From NCBI RefSeq assembly GCF_036417845.1, contig NC_089985.1:32570583-32634582 (forward strand): a stretch of 64,000 nt of DNA, read 5' to 3'. Both the position numbers and the translations under genes were made by a program. This DNA comes from Apteryx mantelli (lineage: Eukaryota > Chordata > Aves > Apterygiformes > Apterygidae). Shown here piece after piece: positions 16,601-30,159 of the stretch; the first letter of the stretch is position 1, and each line of letters starts with the position of its first letter. The notes under the pieces were generated by a model, which did not search any database, was not told the origin of the DNA, and saw only the letters and a program-made list of their open reading frames with translations.

Positions 16601-19600
16601 GGGAGATGCAGGACTTAGTCTTTTGCTTCTCACCTTGCAGCAACCTAGAGCATGTTTGAAGACCTGTGGGAAGGCGTTATTATGCTAGGGGTGTGGGGAG
16701 ATGTATTCCTAAAGGCTAAAGTGTAGTCCAGGACAGAGGGACAGCCCCTCCAGAGAGTGGGTCAGAGTGTGTCTTGAACCTGGTGTCCCTCACCCCACTA
16801 TGGGCACCCGTTGCAGAAAGTACAGTTCATTTCCACAGACACCCCATTTCCCAGCAGGCAGCTGAGGAAGGTGCTGTCTTACCTCATTCCACACAAGGCA
16901 CTCAGATAGTCAGCCAGGCGGGGAAACTGAAAAGGCAAGAGGGTCCTGTTAGGGTTGGGATGTGGGGCGCAGCAACTTGTGTCATCTTGGGAGACCTCCA
17001 GTCGCAGCCCATCTCTCTCCCTGGGGATGCTGCTCTGACAGTGAATTAAATTGCTTGAAAATGTTCCTCATAGCTCTCATTTTAGTTCATTTCCGACTTT
17101 GTTGTTGATTCTTGATTTGTTTCTTTCAGCCCAATATTTGCTTCTCACAGAAGAAAGCACTGACATGAAACAAGTCACCTTTTATTATTTTTGGTAAATA
17201 AAACATCTTTTACTGTGTTATCCCACAGAAACAAGACTTCTGCAAACACTGGTTGTCTCACATTCACTGCTACCTTTTTGATCCTGTTAGTTGATAACAA
17301 CCCAATTGGACAGAAAGAGAAAACAGGATGGAGGAGAGAAACCCTACAAAAGGATGCTCACCTGGTGAAGGGGTTACAGTGAGCATCAACCCTTATTAAC
17401 CATGAGGAATTCCCATGAAAACAAGCTCTTTGGGAGGCCTCAAACACAGGCATAGCGCTTCAAACTCCAGTCTGCCTGCTGCAGTGTTTCCCAGTTGCAT
17501 GAATCAGTAGGAAACTGGGCATCACTAGCTCCAGTGTTGAAGAACTGCTTGCTGTGGACTCTGCATTATTCTTTTACAACTCTTGGCTGGTCCTTTTCTC
17601 ATTTCCTTTTGCACTATATAAATCCTAGCAAGATGCCAGAAAAGACCTTCCCAAGTGGTAGCGTTTGCCTTGGTCTGAAATCCCAGGGTTTCCATTTAAA
17701 GGCATCTCCCAGTACCACCACCCTTTCAAGCATCACAGGGCTTTCCTGACACCACTTTGCCTTGAGCCTGAGGCTAGGGACTCACCAGAGGTTTAAGAAT
17801 CAGAGCCAACAGCTTCTTCCACAGTGTTGGGATCTTGTAGCAATTCACCTGTGGTTTCAAGCCTGAATCTACAATATTTCCTGCGCTGAGAAACAAGAGG
17901 AGGAGGGGATCATGGCAGAGAAGCCATTTGCCTTATCTCAGAAATCTGAGTATCTCCTGTTTGGGGTAGGAGAGATGAGCTAGTTTTACCCATGCATGGT
18001 GCTCATGGGTGCAGGGATGAAAGTGTTTTACGGCACTCCTGCCAGAGGATTCCTACTTACAACAGATCCAAGAAAGCACGGCCTCCATCAGCAAAAAATG
18101 TCTTCAAAAACAGTTCGGTCATGACATAGTGGATCCGAGGTGGAGCAAATGGCACCAACTGCATCAAAGTACAAGATTATGTGGCAGCTTGGGGATGTGA
18201 ATAGTTTCCAGTGCCTGACTGTGGAAATACTTCAAATGCAGAACAGCAGCCTCCCAGGGCTCCACACACCTGTGGAGAGCCCCAGTTCATCCCTTTCCCA
18301 TGTGTGATTATTCTTCCCTGAGGGCTGCTCAGCCCAGCTCTGAGATCTTTCCAGAGCCATTTCCTCATCCTATTCTAGGCGATCACTGAGCCAGAAACTG
18401 CACCAGTTTCCAGCATGTCCCAGCAGACTCAACACCTGCTCAAACACAGACTCACCTTGCTATAAAGATCAGGTAACATTAACACATTTGTTACAGGTAG
18501 GTCTAGACCGAGGGGAAGGTGTTTTCCAACCCCTGCCAATGGCCCTTTTCCCTCTGTGGTCCAGGAGAGGGCTCCCTGGACATTGAGGAGAAAGGGGAAC
18601 GATGGCTCCCGAAGCCCTAGTGGGGAAGGACAGATCTAGAAAAGGCCAGGCCAGCCTTGCAGGGACAAGACGCAGCATGTTTACAGAGCTTTCTGTCTGG
18701 TCTGCAAGGAGACAGAGATGGATTTACTAGTCACCTGTGCTCTTTCCCCATGAGAGGGCACTGCTATAACAACCTGATAGGCGATGTGCTGGCCTACAGT
18801 GTGTGACTGCATTGTGCATATGGATGTAGTAACTTTCACCAGAATCTCTGTTACCTTCGATTATTTTTCCCACGCTGTTATCCTTGGCTAGTCCATTGTC
18901 AGATGGGTTTGGGGGTTATATCTACTCTCTGAAGAGTGATTGCAACAAAGAGAGGCAAAGATTGAGGCACCTTGGGGAGAAGAATTTGGTGAGGTCACAC
19001 TCACCTCATGCCCGGCTGCCCGCAGAGCATCCCTGGTTTCATGCACTGCCCGTCTCATGCAAGGAGGGAGTGGGAAGTAGCCATCCGTGTCGTAGTACCC
19101 AATCCGGAGGGGAGCAGAGCTTGAATACACCTAAAGGAAAGGAGCCACTAGTTAAAGACTTCCAACTTTACTGTGACTAGGCCTGCCCACATCCTGAAGC
19201 CCACTGCAGAAGGGGATAAAAGGTCTAGGTATTAGAGAGCTGCTGCTTATGGTTTCCACGAGTTACCCTTTCCAAATGTCCAGTGCCCCCCTTTGTCTCC
19301 AGTCTCTTCTTCATCCCTCCCTTCAGATAAAGCACAGCCACTCAAGACCAGCTGGTTCAGCCATTGCTACAAAGGAAGGGGCTAGGAAAACCTCCTGAAG
19401 TTCATCTGCACAGAGGGAGAGGAAGCGTCTTCGGTCAGGAGAAGATTTGCTGCAGGAGTTACCCAGCCTGTCCCATCTTCCCTTAAAAATCTCCATTTTT
19501 TGCTCCTGATGTTCTCTTCCTTCCCCACCCTTTGCTGGGGTATCTCAGTCCAATAATCCATATGCCAACTGAGAGGCAGAAAGAATACTTTTTTTGCTAG

Positions 19601-22600
19601 CCATTCTTTTTCTAACAATTATGACTTGTGCCTTCAAGGAAAATTAACAACGTTGTTGGAAACCTATACTGTAAGGATTCGTGGGCCCTTAAAATGTATG
19701 TATGCTGAGCAGGTACTTTTTCCTTGGTGTCCTGTGGGATGTTCAGAGCTGGCTGGATACTGGACCCTCCCTCCCTTCATCTGTCCCATGCCCTGGTGTT
19801 ACTGTCTTTGTAACTCCACAGTGGCAAATTCCACCTCGGACTTCTCGTGAATCGCCCCTGAAGAACACGAAATAAACAGTAACCTTTTTATGTTTTGACG
19901 TGAAAGCACCCTCAAGAGGACCAGGGCTCTTTCACTAATGACTCACCTCCTCGTTGAAGGGGATGGGAGGCACGGTGGGGTCGAGCTGGAACATCTCCTC
20001 GCACAGCAATGCTTTCATGCACAGGGCCAGGCTGTCCACGTCCCTTGCCATCGGCCCCAGCGCACAGGGAACTGGAGGGGGAGGAGAACAAACGTCCACT
20101 TTAAGCAAGCAGGTGTACCAAACACTGGTCTCCTCCTCTGTGTGGCCTAGCTGACTGCAAGGGACAGTCAGGCAATGAGGTGGGATGTTCCAGAGAACCT
20201 TCTGACAGGTCTTGGCTATCTCAGACCTTCCTCAGGTCTTTGCTTTAGATTTTGCTCAGGATGTCTGTGCTGTGGGGAAAGGTAAGCTCAAGGTAGCTGC
20301 AGGGAGACCACTGTTTGCCTCTTTGCCAGCCCATTCATCTGGACTGCCTCTGCAAAAGCAAATGCTGTAAGAGGCATCAATCCTTCAGTTGTACTTAAGG
20401 AGGGTCTAAACATCCCCACCAAAATAGGATGTTGTCATCCTCTGCTTTATGTGGACAGACACATAAAGAGCTGATCCTTGAATTGAAGACAGATGGGTTA
20501 AACAGACAAAGTAGAGACAGGGAATACAACCTTTCTGCTTCTACAGTAGGCCTTAGAGATGACATGACTTCACTAAGGTGTCCCTAAGGAGCTGTGACAG
20601 TCTACAACTGGGTATACTGAACCCAGGCCAAAGCCTCATGCTGTGCTATGAAGTGTCCAGACACAAGCAAACCTGACCTCTCCCTCCTTCCACCCTTCCT
20701 GTTCTTCGCAGCATATAGAGAAAAACAATTCTAAATTCACATACCCGACAGAATCCCATCGATTGGGCCACTTGCTCCAGACAAGCTGGGAGGGGGCAAA
20801 AAAAATGTATACTGTCATTTCAATAACAGATATTGCCAGGAGGTCTGAATGGACAGTGGGGTCTTCAGTCTGAATTTCCATTCCCTCACCAGGGAAATGC
20901 GGTTCTGTGTGACCAGGCAGCTGTTTGCTGATCCATCAGTTTGCTGAACCAGCCCCAGATTGTCCTTGATTGCAGTGCATGTAGGACAAGGTACATGTGA
21001 GCTCAGAGGGGCTGTGTGTACCTCAGTAAGGAGCAACATGGGTTTGCAGGCTCCTTGCAGAGCAGGAAGGGCAAACCCCAGCACCTACCTGAGCCTCTCG
21101 CTCGTGGGCTTGAGCCCACACAGCCCGCAGAAGCTGGACGGCAGGCGGATGCTGCCACCAATGTCCGACCCAATGCCCAGGATGGAGCCTCCCCCTGCAA
21201 TCAGAGCTCCCTCCCCACCGGAGGAGCCTCCGGGGCTCTTCTTGTGGTTGAAAGGGTTCAGTGTCTGGCCAAAGATGGCATTACTGCAGTCGTAGCTGGG
21301 GAGAAGAAAAGCAGCAAGCAGACTGTCAGGAACAGCCTAATGCCTTGACTTCGCTGACTGTTCCTTACTGTGAGCCTGTGTGGCACAGCCAACCCCTGTC
21401 ACCTTGTAATCCCTTTGGGACATGACTTGTTCCCATCAGAAAGAGTTGGGAACTGAGGCACAGGCTGAGGTCACAGATCACTGTGTGTGGGCAGGGAATC
21501 AAACTGGGGTCTCTGAGTCCCAGAGCTGTATTCAAGCTGTCTACTGTGGGTTGTGGTGAAGAAAATGCATACCCCAGTTCTCCCTCACATACATGAGTGC
21601 ACTTGATTTCTTTCATTGTGTGTCTTTTCCCCTAAATCTTATATAAAAGCTATTTTCAGCTGAACTGGGATTGTTGGCAGCTGATTGGAGGGGGAAATTG
21701 GCCAGGAAACATCTCAAGAAACACACAGGGAGCCTGTCCCCTGACCCTTGGGCTGGGTTTTAGCTTCAGGTGTACAGCCAGAGGAGACATTTCTAATGAT
21801 GTACTACCTGAAGAGGGATTGCGACACGTTGGTAAGTGCAAATGGGATGGCCCCCTGTCTCTTCAAAACCTTGACTAGGACGCTGTCCTCTTGCACCGGG
21901 GTGTTCAAGAACTGCACAAGCCCACAGGTCGACAGATGTCCCTGCAAAGAGGAGAAATGACAGTGGAGAGGGTCAGTGAAGTTCCTCTGCAGTTTCAGCC
22001 TGCAGTTTGGGAAGGAAGAGCTGGTGTCCATGTTTGGGGTACTAGTCTGCTCCCTACTGTGTGTGCCCTTGCACAAAGGGCCAAGGACTCCTCGTCCCAG
22101 TGATGCCCGTAGCAGCAAAGGGCTGCCAAGCACTTGCAGGGTTAAGGCTTCTCCTAAAGCTGTCCTTGCTCCTTTTCATGCTATTTCTCTCCCCCATCCC
22201 AGATGCAACTCCACAGGTGCTCTTCCTTTACCCACTATCTCAAGATCAAACCCAGTATCCTGCTCTCCAGAGGTAGCCAGTAGTGGAAGTTCAGGGAGGC
22301 AGTATAAAACCAGGCAAACAGTGTACTCCCTTCTCAGTTATTCTTGGTGTCTGGGGCTTACTTTTGGGCTTGAGCACTCTTAGCTGTGTTGGTAACTCAA
22401 CATGGAGCAGACAGCCCAACAAATTCAGCTCAGGAGTCTGTGGTCTTCAAGGCCAGTCCTCATCAGGGCTTGTCCCTGTGACAGGGTCACTAGTGCATCT
22501 GTTCTGAACACAGGTTTATGGCTAAGGGGCTCAGTGGTCTGGTGTATAACTATTCACCCCTTGGTTTTGGCTGATGGAGGCTCTGGGACAGACTTGCTGA

Positions 22601-25226
22601 TGCAGTTGGGTTCCCCTGCTCAGGAATTCTTGCATTGAGGCTTTGGACGCACATCCTCTTCTGGCAGCCGAACTGCTCATGTGATGGCTCCCTAGCCTGC
22701 TTCTGCCAGCATGAGCAGGGTTAGCAAAGATCTGCTCTTTAAACTGCTCTGGCTTTGCTGATTTTTTCTGTTCAAAGTGAAAGCATTCAGAAGAGCAGCA
22801 CTGCTGATGCGGTGGCAATGCTCATCTCCATGGAGGAGCAGCTCTTGAACTGCTAGGGCTGCAACTGCAAGGAGATGTGGGGCCACAGCTTCAGACCAGC
22901 AGGGTTTCCTGTGGTGTAAACAGGAGGGGAGGATTAGGCCCCTTTCCCATCCTCTTGTGTCCCCCTTACCTCATAGCCCATCTAAATTTGAGCCTAACTC
23001 TCAGTGGGATGCTTCATGGGCACAAAGGGAAAGCACCTTGTGGCCAATGTGATCCTTGATGCTGATGGGAATGCCATAGAGCAGCCCTTTCTCCTTTCGC
23101 CGTTGTATTTCCTGGAGTTGCTCCTCACACTCTGGGATAAAATGTCGCAAGCAGTTTGTCTGCTGGGTCACTTCCAGGGCCTTTGCCGGGACACATTGAG
23201 AAATATGTGTTAGTTAAGAACAATGTAATTACTTAGATGCATTTGGTAGCTACCTGGATCCGTAAAGCAAGGACTAATGACTCGGGATGGAAGATAAGCC
23301 CTCCCTAGAGCATCCCAGCTCAAACCCTTTAAAAAGACTGTCCAGTGAGGGGTCTGACCGAGGAGACAGAGAGATCCCTTCCCTTTCATATCTTTTTTCT
23401 GATATCTGCTGTATTAAAGACTTGTCATAATCAACAGCTCCAGCAAGTCTCCTCAACCACCAGCCCCCACACCATGGTGTGGGGAATGTAAGTGATTTGC
23501 CCTTCATGCTCTGTATGGGTTCTCACCTTCTCTACATAGGTGTAGAGGACTGTCTCAGGAGACAGAGACCCTTCCCGCAGTCTCCCGGCAAGCTCCACCA
23601 GGGGCAGGGACAGGATGGCAGCAGTCTGGGCATGCGAGATCTGCAAAGGGAAGAAGGGCATGCCAGGACAGCATCTCCAGGTACCTGAGGCAGGGGCCTG
23701 TGCCTTGGCTCAGAGAGGGTAAGTCCCTTAAGTTTTGTCAACGTTATCAACTGAGCTTTCTGGAAAGGCAGACTCTGACTGTTTCAGCCTGAGTTTGAGC
23801 TGATCTGCAGGCCTTGTGGATAGCATGAACATGCTGTAAATCACAGCAGCCCAGCTGTCTCTGAAGGCATAGAAGAACTTCACACATCCACTGCAGCAAG
23901 GGACAAGGCAATGTGTCACTTCTGAGCCTTCCTCCATGCACTGTGGCACTTACCCACAACTGAAAGGTAATCTCAGCTGTGCAGACACCAGCGCTAATGA
24001 GCTGGTAATGAATTCCTTGCACACAAGTCTCGGGTTGGCCCTTCATCCCTCAGTGTGGGTACAGGCACTGTGCTATCAGCCCTGGAGTCAGCCCAGTCTG
24101 GCCTAAACATCTAATAATCCAGGTCTGGCAAACTACAAAGAAGCCAGTAGGGGCTCACAGGTAGATAAGGACTACTCAGATGAATAAGCCTGTCAGATCT
24201 CAGTGCCACCAACTCTTTTTAAGGTTTCATACTATATTCAAAAGAAAAAATTTCTAAGGGTCTTAGCTGGTATGCTTTATGTGCAGGTATGTTACCTGTG
24301 TAAACGTGATGGTTTAACCAGGACATACTCAGAAGAGAACGGAGCAGGGAGGAAAGGGGGTTAACAATCAGTGTCACAGTAGGAATTTGTGACCGCATCC
24401 GTGCTGGTTGGGTGCCTGCCTTATTCACCCCTGCTGCGTCCTGGTTGCTCCCAGAGGGCACCAAATGCCTGTGCTTCGTTAGTGTTAAGTCAGGCCAAGC
24501 ATCTTCTGGGCAGCCTGCTGGGCTGGGAGGCCTCCCTGGCTAGGATCCCTGGTGAAAGCTTTTTTGAAGACTCTCTAAGAGCCATCAAGAAGCCAGGTTT
24601 TAGAGCCAAAGATATAGGGGAAGGATATGGACAGATGAATAAACTCAGAGTTAGGAAAATAAATTAATTTCTTTCTTGTACCCATAGAGGCAAGAGACAT
24701 TTCCAGGTCCCTCAAGAACTTGAATTTGGATCAATGAAGGTCCAGTGCTTCATCACCTGTGTTATCCAAAACCTCTTCCCAGTGCGTAATTCACATCTCC
24801 CTGGCTACAGACTCCCACTGCATCTCATTCAGCTTGAGGAAAGCAGTGATCTCCCTTCCTCCCAACGCAGCCTTTCCTCTTGTTGAAGGCTGCTGGCACA
24901 TCTCCTCTGGGCTCCTTGTTATAAAAGCTATAGAAGGGTGAACTAGAAGGAGGAGATGGAGAACAACATCAGCAGACCACCCCGGTGTGACTCAGACCCC
25001 CCCCCTAGAGGCACATTACCTGTTCTCTGAACTGCTGAACAGCCTTTTCCATTTTTTTCACACCCTGATCCCGGGTCCTCCGAGCCTCTTCCATTTTCTC
25101 CTGAATCTGCCGTTTGCCCAGCCATTTCCAGAATGCCATGGCTGCAGCTGAGCCACAGAGCAGGGCAAGGGCAGCAGAAGGACTCACCTCCCCATCTGGC
25201 AGGAGCTGTCTGAGCTGTTGCTGCAT
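13682..25226 (-). CDS. FAAH-like amidase, copy A (complete, 15 exons)
   Basis: Amidase-signature serine hydrolase of the FAAH type; FAAH cleaves fatty-acid amides such as anandamide at internal membranes. Minus-strand exons: 25226-25020, 23640-23527, 23180-23037, 21941-21808, 21295-21089, 20785-20745, 20071-19947, 19130-19005, 18158-18061, 17885-17786, 16926-16883, 15794-15755, 15087-14979, 14663-14518, 13807-13682. They join in frame to 586 codons (human 579). An N-terminal membrane helix ([17 protein letters not shown]) is followed by a charged helix with MEEARRTRD. Triad residues are present: Lys in PISIKD (about 149), Ser in [11 protein letters not shown] (about 224) and nucleophile Ser in [10 protein letters not shown] (about 248). 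DPTVPPIPF matches the proline-rich loop. [16 protein letters not shown] and [13 protein letters not shown] form the membrane-cap region. The C terminus has [19 protein letters not shown]. It is nearer to copy C than to D, and is plausibly a 'vitamin D3 hydroxylase-associated protein'-type paralogue. It looks functional. Confidence 0.93.
16000..16085 (+). repeat. MIR-like SINE remnant
   Basis: Plus strand reads 'ctcagctctgctgcaagctt' then 'ataaccttatctaagtccct', the order and spacing of the MIR core (…gctctgccac…gaccttgggcaagt…cttaacc…). Short and diverged; it lies in the copy A intron between exons 11 (16926-16883) and 12 (15794-15755). Confidence 0.5.
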
Positions 25227-26898
25227 CGTAATGCAGCTCTCTGGTCTCTGGGGATGGAGCGAGAAAGAAAAGCAAGGCAGGGGCAGGACAGCTTAACTGC
25301 CTCCCTGAAACTGTCCCTCTTCCCACCACCACTATCTCAGCTCAGAAAATGGTTTGAAAGTCCAATGCCAATCCCTGCAGAGCTGCCTTCAGTGAGGCGT
25401 GCAGGGGAGAATGATTGACTGGGAAGTGGAGAAGGTGAAATTTGCACGGCCAGTGAAGCTCTGGGGCGTGTCAGGCTCATACTGGCTTTCTGGACCGTGG
25501 TAAGATCACCTCTGGGAGGGAATGGCTGTGGGATAGCTGAAGAGAAGAAGCAAGGAAATAGCTTCTCTCCTGTTTCCTGGGCAACCTAAAAGGACAATGG
25601 GAAATGGGGAAAATCCAACTTGATATCACAAGATTTCCATGCACAGTGAGGGTGATGGTATGCTAAGAGGACCCATACGTGTTGGGTGCCCGTCAGCGCC
25701 CAAGCTCCTTAGCCTGTGCTGCTCCCATTTCAGCCCGCCTGAGAGATACAGCTCAGCACTGCCACAATGTCTGCATGCACCATGGGGAGAGGCTGGGTGC
25801 ACCCCGTTACAGAGTGTGCTGATACCACTTTAGGAGTGGAAAACCCCACAGGGTTGCAGCCCAGAAGCAAACCATTCCCAGTAGAAATAGAGAAGTCTGT
25901 TGGCTGATGTCCTTCCAGCAAGAAGCAAACACTTCTTGCAACAACCTAGCTGACATCAGCCTCAAGCCAAAGGCCATGGTCTATCTGTGATCCTCTCTAC
26001 CTGTCTTGGAGAGAGAGTTCTCACCCAGAGTTCATGACCATCTGCTCAGAAGAGTCATGACAGAATCCCAGAACCTGATCCCAGTCCAACAGAGTTTGGA
26101 ACCGGATATAGAAAGAAAGATAAAGAGCCTTCCCTCATCAAGGCTAGAGAGTCCTTTAATGCTTGCTTTTTCATCCGTTGTCAGGTCCATTCTAAACTGT
26201 TAGACAAGACAAGTTCATTGTTGTTTCCCCTTAAAATTGGTGAGAGTAGTGAATGTTCTCTTTGTTTTTAACTAGTGAGATTCATGAGGGACTCTGGACA
26301 AAACTGACTTTGGCATCCTCTAAGAAACAGTCTGAAGATGACAGCAATTACCTAGTTAAGCTGACCTCTTACTGTGTTCCCTTTCAGTGGCGTCCTCGTC
26401 TCAGAGGATGCATCCTCAGCTAAACCACTGTTGGTTTTACAAGACTAGTCACCTGAGGACAGAGCAGCAGCCCATCTAGCTCCAGCTCCTGCCCCATGGT
26501 ACCAGCTGCAGCAGATGCCTTGGGAAGGTGCATATGAACAGAGTTGGCATGAAATGACACTCGAATCCTCTCCCAGCCTCCAGGGATCTGTGCAAGGGCT
26601 TTCTGAGCCAGAGGTGGGCTCTGGGTGTCTGGGTGTAATGGTGATGTAACCCCTGCAACAGACTGAGCAGATGAGGGAGTTATTTACCCCTTCCTGGGAG
26701 GCAATCGGGCATTGGCTTCCCACATCCACTTGCACACTAGATCCTGTGCTCTGATCCTGCCCTTTAGACACTTGGTAAATGTTTAATGGAGACAGAGCCA
26801 GCTGTGTCTGAACAGACTTGGCATTTCAAAGGGAGGTTTTATCAGCAGGCACAGCAGCATTTCCAGGTGGCCAAACCTTGTTGAGGGAGTCCCTTTTC
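25227..26898. other. Spacer upstream of copy A, promoter not identified
   Basis: This stretch separates the copy A start codon from the 3' relic. The first bases upstream of the ATG are not CpG-rich, unlike the housekeeping promoters further left, and no TATA box stands out. No exon-like similarity was seen. A regulated, tissue-restricted promoter would fit, but that is inference. Confidence 0.4.
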
Positions 26899-28128
26899 TT
26901 ATTGATAGGTGAGCAGCTCTGCCTCCTTCATGAACTGGAGGCACAGCTTCTCCTGCCATGGCAAAGCCATGCACTACATGGCCACAGGCAGCCTCACAGC
27001 TCCTTCCACAGCCTGCAACAGGGACACAGGCAATGGGAAATGTCTGGAAGGGAATGAGGGTTGAATCCTCCCTGAGGGAACACAAATACCTTTTTACACC
27101 CTCTGAGTAGACCTTTGGGCTGCTGAGGCACTTCACCTTGCACAGGGACCCCAGGAAGTTAAAGAGTCCTTCCCTTGGATGGGAACAGCTACATAGAGGC
27201 GGACGAGCTGATGTCCCGGTGGAGGACTTTGTGTGGACTCACAGCTAGGCTAAGGGGAAGAAGAGGTGTTTGGGAAAAAAAGGTGTCTTCTGAGAAAGAG
27301 ACCACTGTCCTCATGGATTTGGGAAGCCAACTCTGAGTTTATCATATCCCTGATCCCAGGAATCCAGTTCACAAGAAATGCTTCAGCACTGAGGCAAAGC
27401 GGGTCCAGCATCAGGGATGTTCCAGATCCGGGCATCCGCTGTAGGAAGCCTTTTCACTCCCTCACCCCACAACACCATGGTGGCCCACACAACTTTCAGC
27501 TGTTCCCAAAAGCACAGCTGCAATGAGAGTTTTAGCTAAGACAGACCCTGGACTGTCTCAGGGCAAATGCTAGATACAGGGGCCAGTCCCCGTGCACCTC
27601 CAATCCCAACTCTGCATCACTCGGAGGCCCCAGAAATGCACAAGACTTGGGCAAAGAAATTTCCTGGGCCTACTTCTGCCCCCCATGCAAAATGGCCTTT
27701 CTTGCTTCCAGCTGACCTGTTTCAGCTGCTTAGCCCAAGGGTTCCTGTAGTGCCCTGTGTAATGTTTCAGCTCTTCATCAGCTTCCATCACTCTGGTGAC
27801 ACAGCTCAGTCCTGTATGGTGGGAAAGGCTTACCTGGGTGTCAAGTGAGCCAATGGATCATTAACTTTCTGTACAATGTGAGTTTAGAAGGATATGGGAA
27901 AATATAGATTTTTTTTTTTCCCCTCCAGATCTTTCTAACACTGCCCAACTTGCCAAGAAAAATGTCTCTTACTTCTTTGATGGCTTCTGTCTCAGTCCAG
28001 AAACGACTGTGTAAGCAAAGGCATAGTTAAACATCAACCCCCTCCCAGGCACAACCCCCCACCATTTCTATCAGGGAAGTAAAATTACCTCCAGCACAAT
28101 GTTCTGCGTCCACAGGTTCTTCACTGAC
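26899..28128 (-). pseudogene. FAAH-like relic B (three 3' exons only)
   Basis: Three recognisable FAAH 3' exons in the right order. Exon 15-like 27012-26899 reads AVEGAVRLPVAM, then an in-frame TAG where copies A and C have CAG (Gln), then CMALPWQEKLCLQFMKE, ending in TAA after LLTYQ. Exon 14-like, about 27820-27717, keeps MEADEELKHYTGHYRNPW and the donor after KQLKQ, but its 5' part (the FPAGVVPV region) is scrambled and frame is lost. Exon 12-like 28128-28089 reads SVKNLWTQNIVLE with intact splice sites. No exon 13 is seen in the 260 bases between exons 14 and 12, and nothing 5' of exon 12 is recognisable up to copy C. It is a dead tandem duplicate rather than a processed copy, since intron positions are kept. 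Confidence 0.85.
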
Positions 28129-28269
28129 CTGGAAAGTGCAAAGACCACAGCAAACCTATAAAATGTCGCATATCTGTAATGCCTTGCCATGCCCAAAACA
28201 CTTTGACATGAACTAACCCATGCTCACAACCTTCATGTAACATGGTTGAGCATGTTGCTTTCCCCATTT

Positions 28270-28375
28270 ATTTTTGTACATGGGGAAACTGAGGCAGGGA
28301 AGCAAAAGGATGTCTCAAATGACACCTCAAGTCCATAGCAGAGGAGTCAAGCCTTTCTGACTCACAGTTCATTCC
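28270..28375 (-). repeat. MIR-like SINE remnant
   Basis: The plus strand shows 'catggggaaactgaggcagg' followed about 25 bases later by 'tctcaaatgacacctcaagt' and 'gaggagtcaagcctttctga', the reverse complement of the MIR core and tail. Clear by eye, though diverged. Confidence 0.55.
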
Positions 28376-29574
28376 TCCAGGTTGCACTGAAGATAAACAA
28401 GACCAAGTGTACCTTTCTTTCCAAAGTTTTTCTCATCTGGCTTTGATTCAGGTCCAAGATCCCCAAGTGGGAGTGGTGACCATACTCATGTGGGACACAG
28501 GTAGTACCACCAGTTTGCACCTCATTTATTCCTAAGCACCTTCTTTGGACTTAACTGGAGTTTCAGGAACATGCATTTTCATTGCAGCTGTGTTAGGCAC
28601 TCAAGCTTGGACCAGAAAAAAAAAAAATCACCTTGATCCCAGGACTTGACACCATCGTGATGCCAGACCTGAGAACATCTTAGATACTGACTCTCCAAGG
28701 GCATCTTGCCTTTGAAAATCTTCCTAATTCAGAGCTGTCCCCACCTGCATTAGCTTAAAGGAGACAAAGTTGATACAGCCCCATCACACAGCCTCTAGAT
28801 ATATTTACACATTTTTTACTGCATCACTGACCCATTGCCACTGATGTCTGGTATGGGTGACACTGATGAGCAGGGCTGTGCTGTGGCTCCTTGCTCTGCT
28901 CTGTGCAAAACAGAGGATCATGAGTCAGGCTCAGGAGCCAGGATTGGCATATGTGAATCCAGCGCAGAAGGAAGACCAGGATGAGGACTGCCAACATGCC
29001 ACGTCCAGACCTGACTGCAAAGTGCCAGCGTGTGGCATCGCTAGGCAGTCCTAGGGGGGCTTTAGGGCAGATGTTAGATAAGTAACTAGAGTGGCATTGC
29101 TCCTTAGCCCTGTGCCTCTCTCTTCCTATTGGGGAAATATTGTCTCTATTCTGGCCAATATGGCTGGAGAGGCATGCAGGTCTTGGAGAAGGCCCAGATC
29201 GTTGCTAACATTGATGCTTTGTTTCAAGGCACACTTACGTAATCAAAGCATTTCATCCACCTCTATCACCACCACATTCCCTTCCAGCCTCTCCCTCTAC
29301 CTCAAGAGGAAGGGACAGGTCCAGAAAGCACAAGGTTGTCACAGTGAGACTGGAAGCACCAGACAGCGCAAACAGTCCAAAAGTAGCCACAGTATTGCTT
29401 AAAATCAAGTTTCCCTCAAGTGTCCACCAGCAATTAAAAAAAACAACAAAAAAAAATCCCTTCTGCTCTCATTGCTCAGCTGGAAGAAACCATGAGGAAC
29501 AGAAGTGAATGAAGAAGGACTAGATACCATTTCTCACAGCACACGTGAAGTTTTTCTTCCCCTACTCACTGCCT

Positions 29575-29700
29575 GATTAAACTGTGGAGCCCACTGCCAC
29601 AGGATGTTATGGAGTCTAAGAGAATAAATTAGTTCAGGAAGGGACCCAGGAAGTTCATGAAGGAGAGTTTTCTTGGAGGCTATTAAACATGATAGGTTGA
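29575..29700 (+). repeat. CR1 LINE 3' fragment
   Basis: Reads 'aactgtggagcccactgcca' then 'caggatgttatggagtctaa', followed by 'aaattagttcaggaaggga' and 'ggctattaaacatgat'. This is the sense 3' end typical of amniote CR1 elements (…ggaactcattgccacaggatgttgtggaggcc…). Strongly 5'-truncated, as usual for CR1. Confidence 0.65.
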
Positions 29701-30010
29701 CTTCAACTCTTAGCCAAAAAGTCTCTTAACCAGCTAATGGCACAGGCAGAAAGGGAATTCTATACTTACTGGTTAATACTCTTCCACAAATATTTGCTAC
29801 TGTCCACTTGTGGCAAAATATTGGGATAAATGGCTCTTTGACCTCGTATCACGCAACAGATCTTACACCATTTCAGTATCGTTATTGGACTCCTTCGGTC
29901 CAACATTAACTCTCATTACTTTTGATAGTAACCTTTGACTCATATTTAACTCTAACAAACAAGCACTTTTTGAACCGACATGAGATTTTGCTGACTGTTT
30001 TAAAACAGCA

Positions 30011-30016
30011 TTTATT
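30011..30016 (-). promoter_or_regulatory. Poly(A) signal, FAAH copy C
   Basis: The canonical AATAAA on the minus strand (plus strand tttatt) lies about 145 bases past the copy C stop codon, a usual 3' UTR length for this cluster. Confidence 0.55.
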
Positions 30017-30159
30017 GCCAGTTTAGGAAAACAGTGATTCAGAGTCTGCAGATCATTACCTACAGCCTATAGCTTGCTTTGTGCATCAGGTAGACAGAGG
30101 CTGGAGTGATGGACAGGGAATGAAAAACCAACTTCATGGTGAAGGCAGACCCCAAGAAA

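Noticed and set aside
28857-29054. Plus-strand frame MTLMSRAVLWLLALLCAKQ, resembling a secreted peptide start
   Set aside because: Short, no cysteine pattern of a known family, no exon context; likely chance hydrophobic run.
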